A stretch of DNA of 21,798 nucleotides from JAUVAV01 sp965371665 (GTDB lineage Bacteria; Oederibacteriota; JAAXVQ01; JAUVAV01), in assembly GCA_965371665.1 (NCBI GenBank), contig CBDUZI010000046.1, positions 1-21,798 on the forward strand. Reading direction: 5' to 3'. The notes under the pieces were generated by a model. It was not told the origin of the DNA, ran no database searches, and saw only the letters and a list, made by a program, of their open reading frames with translations. The position numbers and the translations under genes were made by a program. Positions within the stretch are counted from its first letter, which is position 1. Every line of letters begins with the position of its first letter. Positions 6,763-14,791 of this stretch are shown in pieces.

Positions 6763-8246
6763 GATATAAAAGAACGCGTCCTTTTCACAGCGTCCTGCCA
6801 TTCTTGATATAAACGGACAGCGGCAGCCCGCGAAATATGTGGTTTAAAGCTTTTATCTTTTTTCCATATTTGTTTTATTTCCCGGGCATCCTTCCAAAAC
6901 CCTACAGCTAGTCCTGCCAAATAGGCCGCCCCTAACGCAGTTAACTCCGTCATTTTCGGCCGAATTATTTCCCGGCCTAAAATATCGGCTTGAAATTGAC
7001 AAAGAAAGTTATTGCTTACCGCGCCGCCATCGACTTTTAAGGCTTTTATCTTTAGTTTAGAGTCTTTTTCCATGGCTTGCATCACATCTTGCGTGGAATA
7101 GCACATAGCCTCTAAGGCCGCCCGCGCCAGATGTTCCCTTTTTGTCCCCCGGGTTATCCCGACTATGGTTCCCCGCGCCTTCTGATCCCAATAGGGCGCG
7201 CCCAGTCCTACAAACGCGGGCACGAAATAAACTCCGCCGTTATCTTTTAGCCGGCCGGCCAGGGCTTCTGATTCTTGGGCGGAATTCAGAATACGCAAAC
7301 CATCCCGCAACCATTGAATGGCAGCCCCCGCGATAAAAATAGCGCCTTCGAGCACATAGACCGGCCGGCCCTGCGCATCGCAGCCTAAAGTAGTAATCAG
7401 TCCGCACTTGGAGTGCGGACGCTGCTTACCGGTATTTAGCAGCACAAAACATCCGGTACCATAAGTATTTTTCATGGTACCGGGCTCGAAACAGGCTTGC
7501 CCGAAAAGCGCGGCTTGTTGATCCCCGGCCATGCCGGCAATGGGCAGACCGGCCGGCAGCCGGCCGATTTTCACGGTTTTACCAAAAACACCGGATGAGG
7601 GTTTTACTTGCGGCAGGATGGTTTTCGGAATATTTAATTTATTAAGAATCGCTTCCTCCCAATCCAGCTGGTTGATATTAAACAGCATGGTACGGGAGGC
7701 ATTGGTATAGTCCGTAGCGTGGACTTGCCCGCCGGTCAGCTTCCAAAGCAGCCAGGTGTCGATAGTGCCAAAGAGCAGCTGCCCGGTCTGAGCGAGCTTC
7801 CGCGCGTCGGGCACATTTTTTAATATCCATTCCACTTTGGTGCCTGAAAAATAAGCATCTATCGGGAGACCGGTTGTTTTTCTAAAGAAATCTGCGTCGG
7901 CTTTTTTCGCCTTCAAATAATCGCATCGTTCCGTGGTCCGGCGGCACTGCCAGACAATAGCTCGGCAGACCGGCTTCCCGGTTTGCCGGTTCCACATCAC
8001 CGTAGTTTCCCGCTGGTTGGTAATCCCGATAGCCGCAATATTTTGCGAGAGGATGGATTTTAAGACCTTTTGGATTACCGCTTTAACACTTTCCCATATC
8101 TCTTCCGGATCATGCTCCACCCAGCCGGGACGGGGAAAATACTGGGGAAATTCCTGATAAGCACTCACGCACGGCCGGCCTTGGTTATCAAACAAAATCG
8201 CGCGGCTTCCCGTAGTTCCCTGATCAATGGCTAGAATATATTTCAT
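6759..8246 (-). CDS. glpK: Glycerol kinase
   Basis: 495 residues, the standard length. FGGY-family carbohydrate kinase with the phosphate-binding DQGTTGSRAILFD start (residues 8-20), the GITNQRET segment, GMAGDQQAALFGQ, NTYGTGCF and the C-terminal GGAVSNNFLCQFQADILG ATP-site region. It phosphorylates glycerol to sn-glycerol-3-phosphate in the cytoplasm, feeding the G3P dehydrogenase encoded directly downstream with a 4-nt overlap. The start at 8246 has an AAGGGG-type ribosome binding site about 8 nt upstream. No GlpF facilitator gene is in the window. It is divergent from the phosphodiesterase gene, sharing an intergenic region of about 107 bp. Confidence 0.97.
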   Translation of the reverse strand: MKYILAIDQGTTGSRAILFDNQGRPCVSAYQEFPQYFPRPGWVEHDPEEIWESVKAVIQKVLKSILSQNIAAIGITNQRETTVMWNRQTGKPVCRAIVWQCRRTTERCDYLKAKKADADFFRKTTGLPIDAYFSGTKVEWILKNVPDARKLAQTGQLLFGTIDTWLLWKLTGGQVHATDYTNASRTMLFNINQLDWEEAILNKLNIPKTILPQVKPSSGVFGKTVKIGRLPAGLPIAGMAGDQQAALFGQACFEPGTMKNTYGTGCFVLLNTGKQRPHSKCGLITTLGCDAQGRPVYVLEGAIFIAGAAIQWLRDGLRILNSAQESEALAGRLKDNGGVYFVPAFVGLGAPYWDQKARGTIVGITRGTKREHLARAALEAMCYSTQDVMQAMEKDSKLKIKALKVDGGAVSNNFLCQFQADILGREIIRPKMTELTALGAAYLAGLAVGFWKDAREIKQIWKKDKSFKPHISRAAAVRLYQEWQDAVKRTRSFIS

Positions 8247-8286
8247 TTCTTCGCCCCTTGAGGTACAATTAAATGATTCAGGTAAT

Positions 8287-8295
8287 ATTTTAACA
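8287..8295 (-). promoter_or_regulatory. Candidate extended -10 element for the glp operon
   Basis: On the minus strand the DNA reads TGT-TAAAAT, an extended -10 with five of six consensus bases. No good -35 is visible at the right distance. The 107-bp divergent region also has weak TTGAGG...TAATAT boxes on the plus strand that could serve the phosphodiesterase gene. No clear operator was seen. Confidence 0.3.
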
Positions 8296-8353
8296 TAAAA
8301 CCCGGCTTTTTTTCAGACAAAGATCAACAGCTATGCACAGCGGAGGTTGTTTT

Positions 8354-9121
8354 ATGCCCGAACCGCAATATTTTTCTCTGCCTAAAATTATCGCGCACCG
8401 CTGTAATGACGAAGCCTCGATTGAAAAAGCCCTTGCGCTTAAACACCAACAAAAAGAGATTTATATGGAGTGCGATGTGCGGACTACCGCGGATGGTGTT
8501 TTGGTGGCTCATCATGACCCTAAACATCGGGGCAAATCCATTAGAAAGACCCCGTTCAGCCGTCTGGAAGGGTCGGTACTATCTCTGGATATGCTGCTGG
8601 ACAAGATTAATCAAAGTAATATCCCTCTCCATTTGGATGTTAAAGCCGGTTGTCTTAATGGAAAATGGAAGGTAGCGGCAGACAGCGAACAACTTTATGG
8701 CTTATTAGAGCAAAAGGGATTTTTAGAAAAAGTTATGGTTACCAGTATTAAAGGTAAATTCCTTAGACACTTGCGGCAATTGGCGCCGCAACTCCGTCTG
8801 GGGGTTTTATACGATAAGGATTACGGTGAATTAATGCCGCCCAACCGGGCCGCAGTGAATGGGTTTATTCGTAAAATATTGGAATTTCATGAAGAACTTC
8901 TGCTGGACGCAATTTTTCTAAACCAGGAATGGCTGCACGTGTTTGATAAGCGCTACCATGTTATAGATAAATTTTTTTATACCCTGATTAAAGCGGGGTT
9001 AAAAATAGCCGTCTGGACTGTGAATGAAAAAGATCAAGCCATGAAATTCATGCAGCAAGGCGCAGAATGGGTTACTACTGATATTCCCGAAATAATTGAT
9101 AATGTGCGGTATAAAACCTAA
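8354..9121 (+). CDS. Glycerophosphodiester phosphodiesterase-like protein (divergent)
   Basis: 255 residues. The ATG at 8354 is preferred over 8333 because GGAGGT at 8342-8347 sits 6 nt before it. GDPD landmarks are present: IIAHR near the N-terminus, the metal-binding E-C-D segment (MECDVRTTADGVLVAHHDP), LHLDVKAG in place of the usual LEIK, and the closing VWTVN...WVTTDIPEIID. The enzyme should split glycerophosphodiesters into an alcohol and glycerol-3-phosphate, a direct substrate for the divergently encoded GlpA-like enzyme. The usual HRG-x-PENT stretch is replaced by HRCNDEASIEKA, so substrate or activity may differ. No signal peptide is seen, so a cytoplasmic location is likely. A strong terminator follows the stop. 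Confidence 0.85.
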   Translation: MPEPQYFSLPKIIAHRCNDEASIEKALALKHQQKEIYMECDVRTTADGVLVAHHDPKHRGKSIRKTPFSRLEGSVLSLDMLLDKINQSNIPLHLDVKAGCLNGKWKVAADSEQLYGLLEQKGFLEKVMVTSIKGKFLRHLRQLAPQLRLGVLYDKDYGELMPPNRAAVNGFIRKILEFHEELLLDAIFLNQEWLHVFDKRYHVIDKFFYTLIKAGLKIAVWTVNEKDQAMKFMQQGAEWVTTDIPEIIDNVRYKT

Positions 9122-9153
9122 AAAAAAAACGGCCCCGCGGGGCCGTTTTTTTT
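9122..9153. terminator. Bidirectional rho-independent terminator
   Basis: A perfect stem, ACGGCCCC-gc-GGGGCCGT, is flanked by an A-run on the left and a T-run on the right, so it works on both strands. It ends the phosphodiesterase gene (+) and the cold-shock gene (-). Confidence 0.95.
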
Positions 9154-9175
9154 ACTCTTCTACCAAACGATCAGG

Positions 9176-9385
9176 TTATCCGATTTTGCGGACATTGGCG
9201 GCCTGCGCGCCTTTCGGGCCTTCGACAATGTCAAACTCTACCGCATCACCCTCATTTAAATTACGGAATCCGTCTCCCTGGATGGCTGAAAAATGTACAA
9301 AAACATCCTTCCCGCCGTCTTCCTGCTCCAAGAATCCAAAACCTTTTGAACCATTAAACCACTTTGCCTTACCTTGAACTGACAT
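9176..9385 (-). CDS. csp: Cold-shock domain protein (CspA family)
   Basis: 69 residues, a full single cold-shock domain. The RNA-binding motifs RNP1 (KGFGFLEQ) and RNP2 (VFVHFSAI) are both present, as are the typical GKAKWFN start and GPKGAQAANVRKI end. It is an RNA chaperone acting on mRNA secondary structure. The ATG at 9385 is fixed by a strong GGAGGAG about 8 nt upstream. Longer in-frame starts would add non-homologous leader sequence. It is monocistronic, with its own promoter and a shared terminator. Confidence 0.97.
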   Translation of the reverse strand: MSVQGKAKWFNGSKGFGFLEQEDGGKDVFVHFSAIQGDGFRNLNEGDAVEFDIVEGPKGAQAANVRKIG

Positions 9386-9449
9386 GAATATTTCTCCTCC
9401 AAATTTTAAATAACCTCTTTTAGTTTTATCAACCAAAATGAGAGTGTAA

Positions 9450-9477
9450 AGTATCATAAAAGGTTGACTTCTGTCAA
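9450..9477 (-). promoter_or_regulatory. Promoter of the cold-shock gene, overlapping a small palindrome
   Basis: On the minus strand TTGACA (9472-9477) and GATACT (9450-9455) are 16 bp apart. The -35 is half of a TTGAC-ttct-GTCAA inverted repeat (9464-9477), a possible operator. The leader of about 55 nt is short compared with the long thermosensing leader of E. coli cspA. Confidence 0.5.
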
Positions 9478-9508
9478 ACTTTCTTTTGGTTTATTTTACC
9501 GTTTTGTG

Positions 9509-9528
9509 GCCGGCTTCCCTGCCGGCCC
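9509..9528. repeat. REP-like palindrome GGCCGGC-ttccct-GCCGGCC
   Basis: Perfect 7-bp arms between the cold-shock promoter and the 3' end of the phospholipase-like gene. It shares its core with the repeats at 2011-2087 and 21701-21728. No T-run follows on the minus strand, so it is not a classic terminator. Confidence 0.65.
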
Positions 9529-9538
9529 GGTTTCTTTA

Positions 9539-10657
9539 TCAACCTTTAGCTTTAGGTGTGTGATTGGTTACGGCTTTTAACAGCACCAACCCACTCATGG
9601 CCGTAGCCAGTATATACAGACGTCCCAGGCTTTGGTTATTAGGTTTGAACCCCTTGCTAAAATGGTGGTAATCCTTCGCATAAGCGTGATAAGCATGCAA
9701 AGCCAGCCAGGTGATCAGTTGCCGGATTTCCCAATTTATCGCCGGCTTTCTTCCCCGATCGCTTAAGCGCAGTCTTCCTGACGGCGGACGCAAATCCTCC
9801 TGACACCACTTCTTCGTTAGTTTTTTTACTTGTAAATGAAAAGCTGGTTCCCGGTACACGCTTTTAATATGTTTGTCCAGCGCTTTTTCATATTCCACAT
9901 GCCAATTGCCGCTATATCCCGCGGCATGATGAGGGATACCGGCATCCTGAATGGCATGCATGACCGGGCCTAAATATTCCAACCGTTTTCGGCCGGATTC
10001 CCGGAACCGCTCAAACCAATAGCGCGCCAGGTTATCCACCGGCATGAAAACGCTATAAGGAAAACCATGCCCTTTTTTCCCCCGGCTTCCGGCCAGGGGA
10101 AATCTGGCGGCCAACTCAGCTTGCTTATTGGCATAAACTCCCTGGTCTTTAGGAGAGGAATAATTTTTTAAGGCCGGAGAACATGCTTTATACCATTGCT
10201 GTCCGGCCGTGTGAACGTACTCATCATTTAACCAGTAACTTATACCTTCATCGACTCTCAATCCCATGAGATGGGCGCTAATCTGCGCCCATCCCTGAGT
10301 AAGCTGGCTGGCCTTTTGATACTGCCCTTTATGCGCTGAACCCCTATAATAACTGTACCCATCATAATCATCAAATATGCCGGGCCCCTTTTTGATGTCA
10401 ATATAGTGATTAAAGGCCGTAAGATTTATCCCCCCTGACCTAAAATGCGCCTTATCCTCCAGGACCGGCCATTCTCTCTGATGAGGGTTATCCCGGCGGC
10501 CTTTGACATGTACAAATTCCACGTCCTGGAAATGGTCCGGATCGGCACTGGCAGCGGCCAGCAGCGCCGCTTTGGTACCAGTAAAGCAAGAGCTTATAAT
10601 TTGGTTGGCAATTTTTATGGCCATCTTGGTGGTCTTGATGTGGGCAATCTCGTTCAT
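9539..10657 (-). CDS. Zinc-dependent phospholipase C-like protein
   Basis: 372 residues. A metal-ligand pattern typical of the zinc phospholipase C / S1-P1 nuclease fold lies at 234-257: His234-x3-Asp238, then Pro-His243-His244, then His253-x3-Glu257 (MHAIQDAGIPHHAAG...WHVEYEKAL). Earlier ADPDHFQD (38-45) and FNHYID (83-88) could supply other ligands. Such enzymes hydrolyse phospholipids to diacylglycerol and a phospho-head group. The ATG at 10657 has AAGGAAG about 7 nt upstream. No classical signal peptide is seen, which is odd for this usually secreted family. The family call rests on motif spacing only, so a related helical metal hydrolase is possible. Placed near GlpK, GlpA and a phosphodiesterase, it fits lipid turnover. 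Confidence 0.65.
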   Translation of the reverse strand: MNEIAHIKTTKMAIKIANQIISSCFTGTKAALLAAASADPDHFQDVEFVHVKGRRDNPHQREWPVLEDKAHFRSGGINLTAFNHYIDIKKGPGIFDDYDGYSYYRGSAHKGQYQKASQLTQGWAQISAHLMGLRVDEGISYWLNDEYVHTAGQQWYKACSPALKNYSSPKDQGVYANKQAELAARFPLAGSRGKKGHGFPYSVFMPVDNLARYWFERFRESGRKRLEYLGPVMHAIQDAGIPHHAAGYSGNWHVEYEKALDKHIKSVYREPAFHLQVKKLTKKWCQEDLRPPSGRLRLSDRGRKPAINWEIRQLITWLALHAYHAYAKDYHHFSKGFKPNNQSLGRLYILATAMSGLVLLKAVTNHTPKAKG

Positions 10658-10881
10658 TGATTCTTCCTTAATAAAAATTGGAATAAATTAATAGTTTCGG
10701 ACATGTTTCAGATCATAATAAGATAAGCTGATTGCTTTTTCCCGCCTCCATGTGGTATCCTGCCTTTGCGGGTCCTTTCTTTTTTTGTGTTTCCGTACTG
10801 TGGATTATGCCACCGGGGAACCATTCTTTTCAATCTCAACTAAAGTCAGTATATCATCATTCTTGGCTGAGGAGGGATGAA

Positions 10882-12030
10882 ATGAGCGCGATTAGTCAAA
10901 AGTACCAGAGTTTGGACGGAAGTAATGGCTTCTTGAAAAATCCGGTTAATCCGGAAAGCGCATGCCCTGACGGCATAGGCCGTTTTCGCCATTATGAAAG
11001 CGGCTCTATATATTGGAGTCCGGCTTCCGGGGCCCATGAAGTGCATGGTCAAATCCGCTGGCAATGGTCATCTATCGGCTGGGAGAGAAGTTTCATCGGT
11101 TATCCCCTAACCGATGAATTGAATACGCCGGACGGCGGACGGTACAGCAAATTCCAAAAAGGTTATATTGCCTGGACCCGCCAAATGCGCGCTAAAGTTT
11201 TATCCGACGGCCCTAACCAAAATCATGTTGGTAATGAATTAAATCTAAGTAATTTAACCGCCACTTCAGCCGGTAACTTAAAGACCTTTTATGAAAACAT
11301 GCGGGAATGGTATGGCATTGATCTGAAAAAAGGTGTGATCCGAAGAAGTAGTAGCACTGCCAGCAACATCAGCGGATGGCCGTTTGTGGATTTATCTAAA
11401 ACCGATATAATAAATAACACCAAATTAAAAGATGGTGAAAGGTTGATCATCACCGTAGCCCAAATACTGCTCATGCAGTGGTATATGCGGGACTTGAAGA
11501 ATAATGACTCTACCCGGCGCAGCCAGATCAAGGCTTACTGCCGCGGATGTTTTAAGATGAGGACGGTTATACGCAAATTCAAGATAAGGTGGAAGTATCA
11601 TAAATGGTGCAGTGAATTTGTGTCCTATGTTTACCGGCGCTGCGGAGAGCAGTTTAAAATCCATCATATTCAAGCTTTTATGTGCTCGAACATAGCCAAG
11701 CTAAAGAATAAAGATTGGTGCTGCAGAAATGTTTCTTCCTTTAGAAAAGAGTTTTCCCGCCGAAATAGATGGACAAACTTTTCCCCTGTCCAGAATGGTT
11801 CCTATGAGCTGCAGGCGGGCGACTATATCCGGACCAACAGCCACTCCATGCTGGTATTAGGGGTTGACCGTTCCAAGAGCAGCAACCAGATTTATATCGT
11901 GCACGGGAATGTCGGCAGCGGGAAGCCGGAAGACAAAGGCAAAGGTGTTGCGCTGGGCTGGAAAGATATAAATAACAGCGGACTGGTCGGAGTAGGCAGA
12001 AGCCCGGTTTACCTTCCCCGGATCGGGTGA
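10882..12030 (+). CDS. LGFP-repeat protein with a C-terminal CHAP/NlpC-like peptidase domain
   Basis: 382 residues from the ATG at 10882, chosen for AGGAGGGA ending 4 nt upstream. Residues about 10-105 form LGFP-type repeats (GSIYWSPASGAHEVHGQIRW, SIGWERSFIGYPLTDE, GRYSKFQKGYIAW), a module that anchors proteins to the cell wall. The C-terminal half has a cysteine-protease-like layout: Cys243 in KWCSEFVSYVYRRCG, His321 in NSHSMLVLG, and a second His341-x-Asn343. This fits a CHAP-like amidase or endopeptidase. No signal peptide follows this start. A longer frame back to 10732 would add a hydrophobic stretch but lacks a ribosome binding site. A secreted Kelch protein follows after about 50 nt. 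A relic of a near-identical C-terminus lies at 14792. Confidence 0.75.
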   Translation: MSAISQKYQSLDGSNGFLKNPVNPESACPDGIGRFRHYESGSIYWSPASGAHEVHGQIRWQWSSIGWERSFIGYPLTDELNTPDGGRYSKFQKGYIAWTRQMRAKVLSDGPNQNHVGNELNLSNLTATSAGNLKTFYENMREWYGIDLKKGVIRRSSSTASNISGWPFVDLSKTDIINNTKLKDGERLIITVAQILLMQWYMRDLKNNDSTRRSQIKAYCRGCFKMRTVIRKFKIRWKYHKWCSEFVSYVYRRCGEQFKIHHIQAFMCSNIAKLKNKDWCCRNVSSFRKEFSRRNRWTNFSPVQNGSYELQAGDYIRTNSHSMLVLGVDRSKSSNQIYIVHGNVGSGKPEDKGKGVALGWKDINNSGLVGVGRSPVYLPRIG

Positions 12031-12082
12031 TGCCAAGCTCCATTTGCCGGGAAAAGTATTCAAAAGGAAGCATAAACCCCAA

Positions 12083-13813
12083 ATGTCTAAAAAACAAGTA
12101 TTATCATGTTTTATTGTTTTCAGCGCTTTTTTCATAAAAAGCCCCTCTTTGGCCATAGCTGAAACCACCTTGGGGCGATGGGCTCAAACCCAGCCACTGG
12201 ATAATTCATTATGTTGGACGGAAGCAGCCGAATATCAGGTTGACCACTGGATTCCCGCCACACCCTTATTCCTTTCCTCTCAGGGTGGCCGTTTTTATGA
12301 GACTTGGACCGGACACACGGCAATAATCCGGGCTCCGGAAAATGGAGATCCGGAAATTTTTATCCTCGGAGGGGTTAGTAATACCCTTAGCTCTTATGCT
12401 GACGGTGTTTTTAACGGGGTCACGCCATATGCCTCCTCAACCGCTTTTAATAATCAAATCTCGGCTGATGGAACTTTATCTCATTGGGCCGCGCCTTTTT
12501 CGGGCGGTTCCCTTCCCATGGCCTCCATTTTACATTCGTCTACGCTGTCTGGTTCCCTCATTTATATTTTCGGCGGGGCCAACACTTTAAATGCCCATAT
12601 CTGGGCCGGCGCAGCCGGGCTTTCCATAACCGCCGCATGGTGGGGAGAGCCCCTCACGGCTGTGCATCAGCCTGGAGCCGCCCGGGTATTTTATGAAACC
12701 ACTTCCGGAGACGGACAAGGCGGAACCGGCCCCTTTGAAGAAACCGCAGCGATTCCGATTATTGATAGAGATCATGAGCCTACCTCGATTTATCAACCGT
12801 TCATTCGGGCTGTCGCAGTTTCCCATTTAAATAATATTTATGTTTTGGGAGGCATATCCCGGGAAAATATCGGGCCCTATAACACCCCCACCGGGAGTGT
12901 GCCGGTATACGAAGACCGGGTTTGGTACTGTCGGCCAAATCCCGGAGGAACCATAAACAGTCTAGGCAGCCCGGGAGGCTGGAAAATAACTGAGCCCTTG
13001 CCCCAGGCGCTTTATGATTTTTCCGCCTGCGTGGCATATGACCGAATATACATTTTTGGTGGAAATGACGCCAACAGCATTCCCCAAAAAAAGGTTTATT
13101 TTGCGGAATTCGCCCTGGACGGAACTTTGGGTTCCTGGCAGGAAACCGCTTCCTTGCCCGTGCCCATGGCGCAGCATGCGGTTGTGTTCGTGTCCGGACA
13201 TTTTTTTGCGGTTGGCGGGGAAAACAGCAGCGGAAGTTTAATAAACGCTGCCTATTGTTCCAGGCCCGATCCTGTCAGTGGTTTCATTCCCAGCCCTTCC
13301 GAACCCGGAGGGTGGATTACTTCGCAAGCTGTATTGGAAAGCGGTGTAGCGGAACACAAAATCGCGGCTTATAACAATGTGGTCTACTTATTCGGCGGCC
13401 GCTATAATCTTCACCATGCATCCAGTACCTATATGACCGCAAGCGAACCTCTGCCTATACCGACACCTATAGCTACTCCCACTCAGGCGCCCTCTCCTTC
13501 TCATACTTCAACGCCGATCAACACGGCAACCAGCACTATCGACTTAAAAGGTAAATCAGTTATAGCCTATCCCAACCCCGGAAGTGATTTTGTGGCCTTT
13601 TCTTGGGAAGAAAGCCAGTTCGATAAAGTGGATATTTTTATTTTTAATCCGGCGGGTGAAAGGATTGCCAAACTCCATAGCCTTTCACCCTGCCAGGGTT
13701 TGACATGGAGCACTCAAGGCATCCCACCGGGAATTTATCTTTACCAGGTCTTTTTATCCTTGGAGGGCAAGGAGACGCGCCTGCCGGTTAAGAAAATCGC
13801 TATTATTAAATAA
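12083..13813 (+). CDS. Secreted Kelch-type beta-propeller with Pro/Thr linker and sorting-type C-terminal domain
   Basis: 576 residues. The ATG at 12083 begins a signal peptide (KKQVLSCFIVFSAFF...LAIAE). The body has repeated Kelch-like strands (EIFILGGV, LIYIFGGA, NIYVLGGI, RIYIFGGN, HFFAVGGE, VVYLFGGR), consistent with a six-bladed or similar propeller for binding. A Thr/Pro/Ser linker (PIPTPIATPTQAPSPSHT) then leads to an ~88-residue end starting IAYPNPGSDF and closing KKIAIIK. This resembles type IX secretion sorting or FlgD-like Ig domains, so surface display is likely. It lies 52 nt after the LGFP/CHAP gene and is probably co-transcribed. The ligand is unknown. An alternative TTG start upstream is less likely. 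Confidence 0.82.
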   Translation: MSKKQVLSCFIVFSAFFIKSPSLAIAETTLGRWAQTQPLDNSLCWTEAAEYQVDHWIPATPLFLSSQGGRFYETWTGHTAIIRAPENGDPEIFILGGVSNTLSSYADGVFNGVTPYASSTAFNNQISADGTLSHWAAPFSGGSLPMASILHSSTLSGSLIYIFGGANTLNAHIWAGAAGLSITAAWWGEPLTAVHQPGAARVFYETTSGDGQGGTGPFEETAAIPIIDRDHEPTSIYQPFIRAVAVSHLNNIYVLGGISRENIGPYNTPTGSVPVYEDRVWYCRPNPGGTINSLGSPGGWKITEPLPQALYDFSACVAYDRIYIFGGNDANSIPQKKVYFAEFALDGTLGSWQETASLPVPMAQHAVVFVSGHFFAVGGENSSGSLINAAYCSRPDPVSGFIPSPSEPGGWITSQAVLESGVAEHKIAAYNNVVYLFGGRYNLHHASSTYMTASEPLPIPTPIATPTQAPSPSHTSTPINTATSTIDLKGKSVIAYPNPGSDFVAFSWEESQFDKVDIFIFNPAGERIAKLHSLSPCQGLTWSTQGIPPGIYLYQVFLSLEGKETRLPVKKIAIIK

Positions 13814-13911
13814 TTCTGGAAATTCCAGGTGAGGATACAGGGTCATATCTTCATTTGTCATTTGATAGAAGCCGGCCAAATTGGCTAATGGGCTTTTCTT
13901 TGATTCTTTGA

Positions 13912-14382
13912 TTATATGTTAAATAGCTGCTCCTCACTATATTTTATAATCTCAATTAATTTCTTAAAAAACAATTCAGCCTTTGAAATTTTTAAATCAA
14001 TTATCAAGTCTATTCCTGAGCCATATCTCAAATGATGCTTTTTATAAAGTACATTAATGACTTTAATTTCGCTAATTAATTCATCCTCAAAATGGAAAAT
14101 ATTTCTCAAATGATCTGTGTTAATTAATTTTAACAAATCATGGCCTATTTTTTTTATTTCCTGCATAGTGGTTCCCTTATGTAGTAAAAGTGATTTTAAA
14201 ATGACTTCTAATCCCTGGAGAAGGAGATGACTGGCTACTGTCTCACAATCATGTGATTTCCTCAGCAATAGAGCCGCTTTTATAAAACTTTTGCCTTTTC
14301 TAAACATTATTTTATTCCTCAAATCTTTACCGGACTTGGTTAGATGTGCTTTCCCCTTTAGGTTGCTTTTACTAGCAGTCAC
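13912..14382 (-). CDS. HEPN-domain protein
   Basis: 156 residues starting at a GTG (14382) supported by AGAAGGGGG about 8 nt upstream. A helix-rich body contains AASHLLLQ-like ETVASHLLLQGLEVILKSLL, a conserved GHDLLKL and a late LYKKHHLRYG, a pattern typical of HEPN proteins that partner nucleotidyltransferases or act alone. A canonical RX4-6H ribonuclease motif is not evident, so it may be a non-catalytic or regulatory HEPN. The N-terminus is basic (KSNLKGKAHLTKSGK), suggesting nucleic-acid contact. The DNA is AT-rich compared with the Kelch gene that converges on it. No nucleotidyltransferase gene is next to it, so the partner, if any, is missing. Confidence 0.7.
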   Translation of the reverse strand: MTASKSNLKGKAHLTKSGKDLRNKIMFRKGKSFIKAALLLRKSHDCETVASHLLLQGLEVILKSLLLHKGTTMQEIKKIGHDLLKLINTDHLRNIFHFEDELISEIKVINVLYKKHHLRYGSGIDLIIDLKISKAELFFKKLIEIIKYSEEQLFNI

Positions 14383-14587
14383 AAAAACACCCCCTTCTAA
14401 TTACCTCTGCCGAGGCCGGGGCGCCCAAAAGCGGCATTACCAGCATCAATGAGCTACTTTTTTTCATAAAATTCTGCCTCTCTTGAAAATGGGGCTGTCG
14501 CCCATAAACGTTTACTTACCAAAATGTCATGCCAAGCCCTTCGCATGTCATCCTGAGCCGTAGGCGAGGGATCTCTTAATCCCCTGT

Positions 14588-14624
14588 TTCTCCTGGAGAA
14601 AACCAGGAGAATTTCCTGGAAATT
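14588..14624. repeat. Two adjacent perfect inverted repeats
   Basis: TTCTCCTGG-agaaaa-CCAGGAGAA (14588-14611) is followed at once by AATTTCC-t-GGAAATT (14610-14624). Neither has a following T-run. They are likely part of a palindromic mobile repeat. Confidence 0.65.
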
Positions 14625-14791
14625 AGCTTTTGGCGACACTCTCAAAATCTGAATATGGTTGAATGAATATGGGTATAGGCAAAGCTTGAAAAGATTACTT
14701 ATACTTAATTAGATGGTTTCTGCGGCGAATTATTTCAAATATTTCCTAAAATATCTCTAATATTTTGTCCCTGGATTGAGACACGGAAAGA

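Noticed and set aside
9509..9528. Rho-independent terminator for the phospholipase-like gene
   Set aside because: The stem is good but no T-run follows on the minus strand, and the core matches the REP-like family.
13816..13828. CTGGAA-a-TTCCAG palindrome after the Kelch gene as an operator or terminator
   Set aside because: It is short, has no T-run, and is not placed at a promoter. A chance palindrome is possible.
14454..14645. 63-residue minus-strand frame containing RDPSPTAQDDMRRAWHDIL
   Set aside because: This is dispersed-repeat DNA read as protein. It has no ribosome binding site or homology pattern, and it ends in hairpin sequence.
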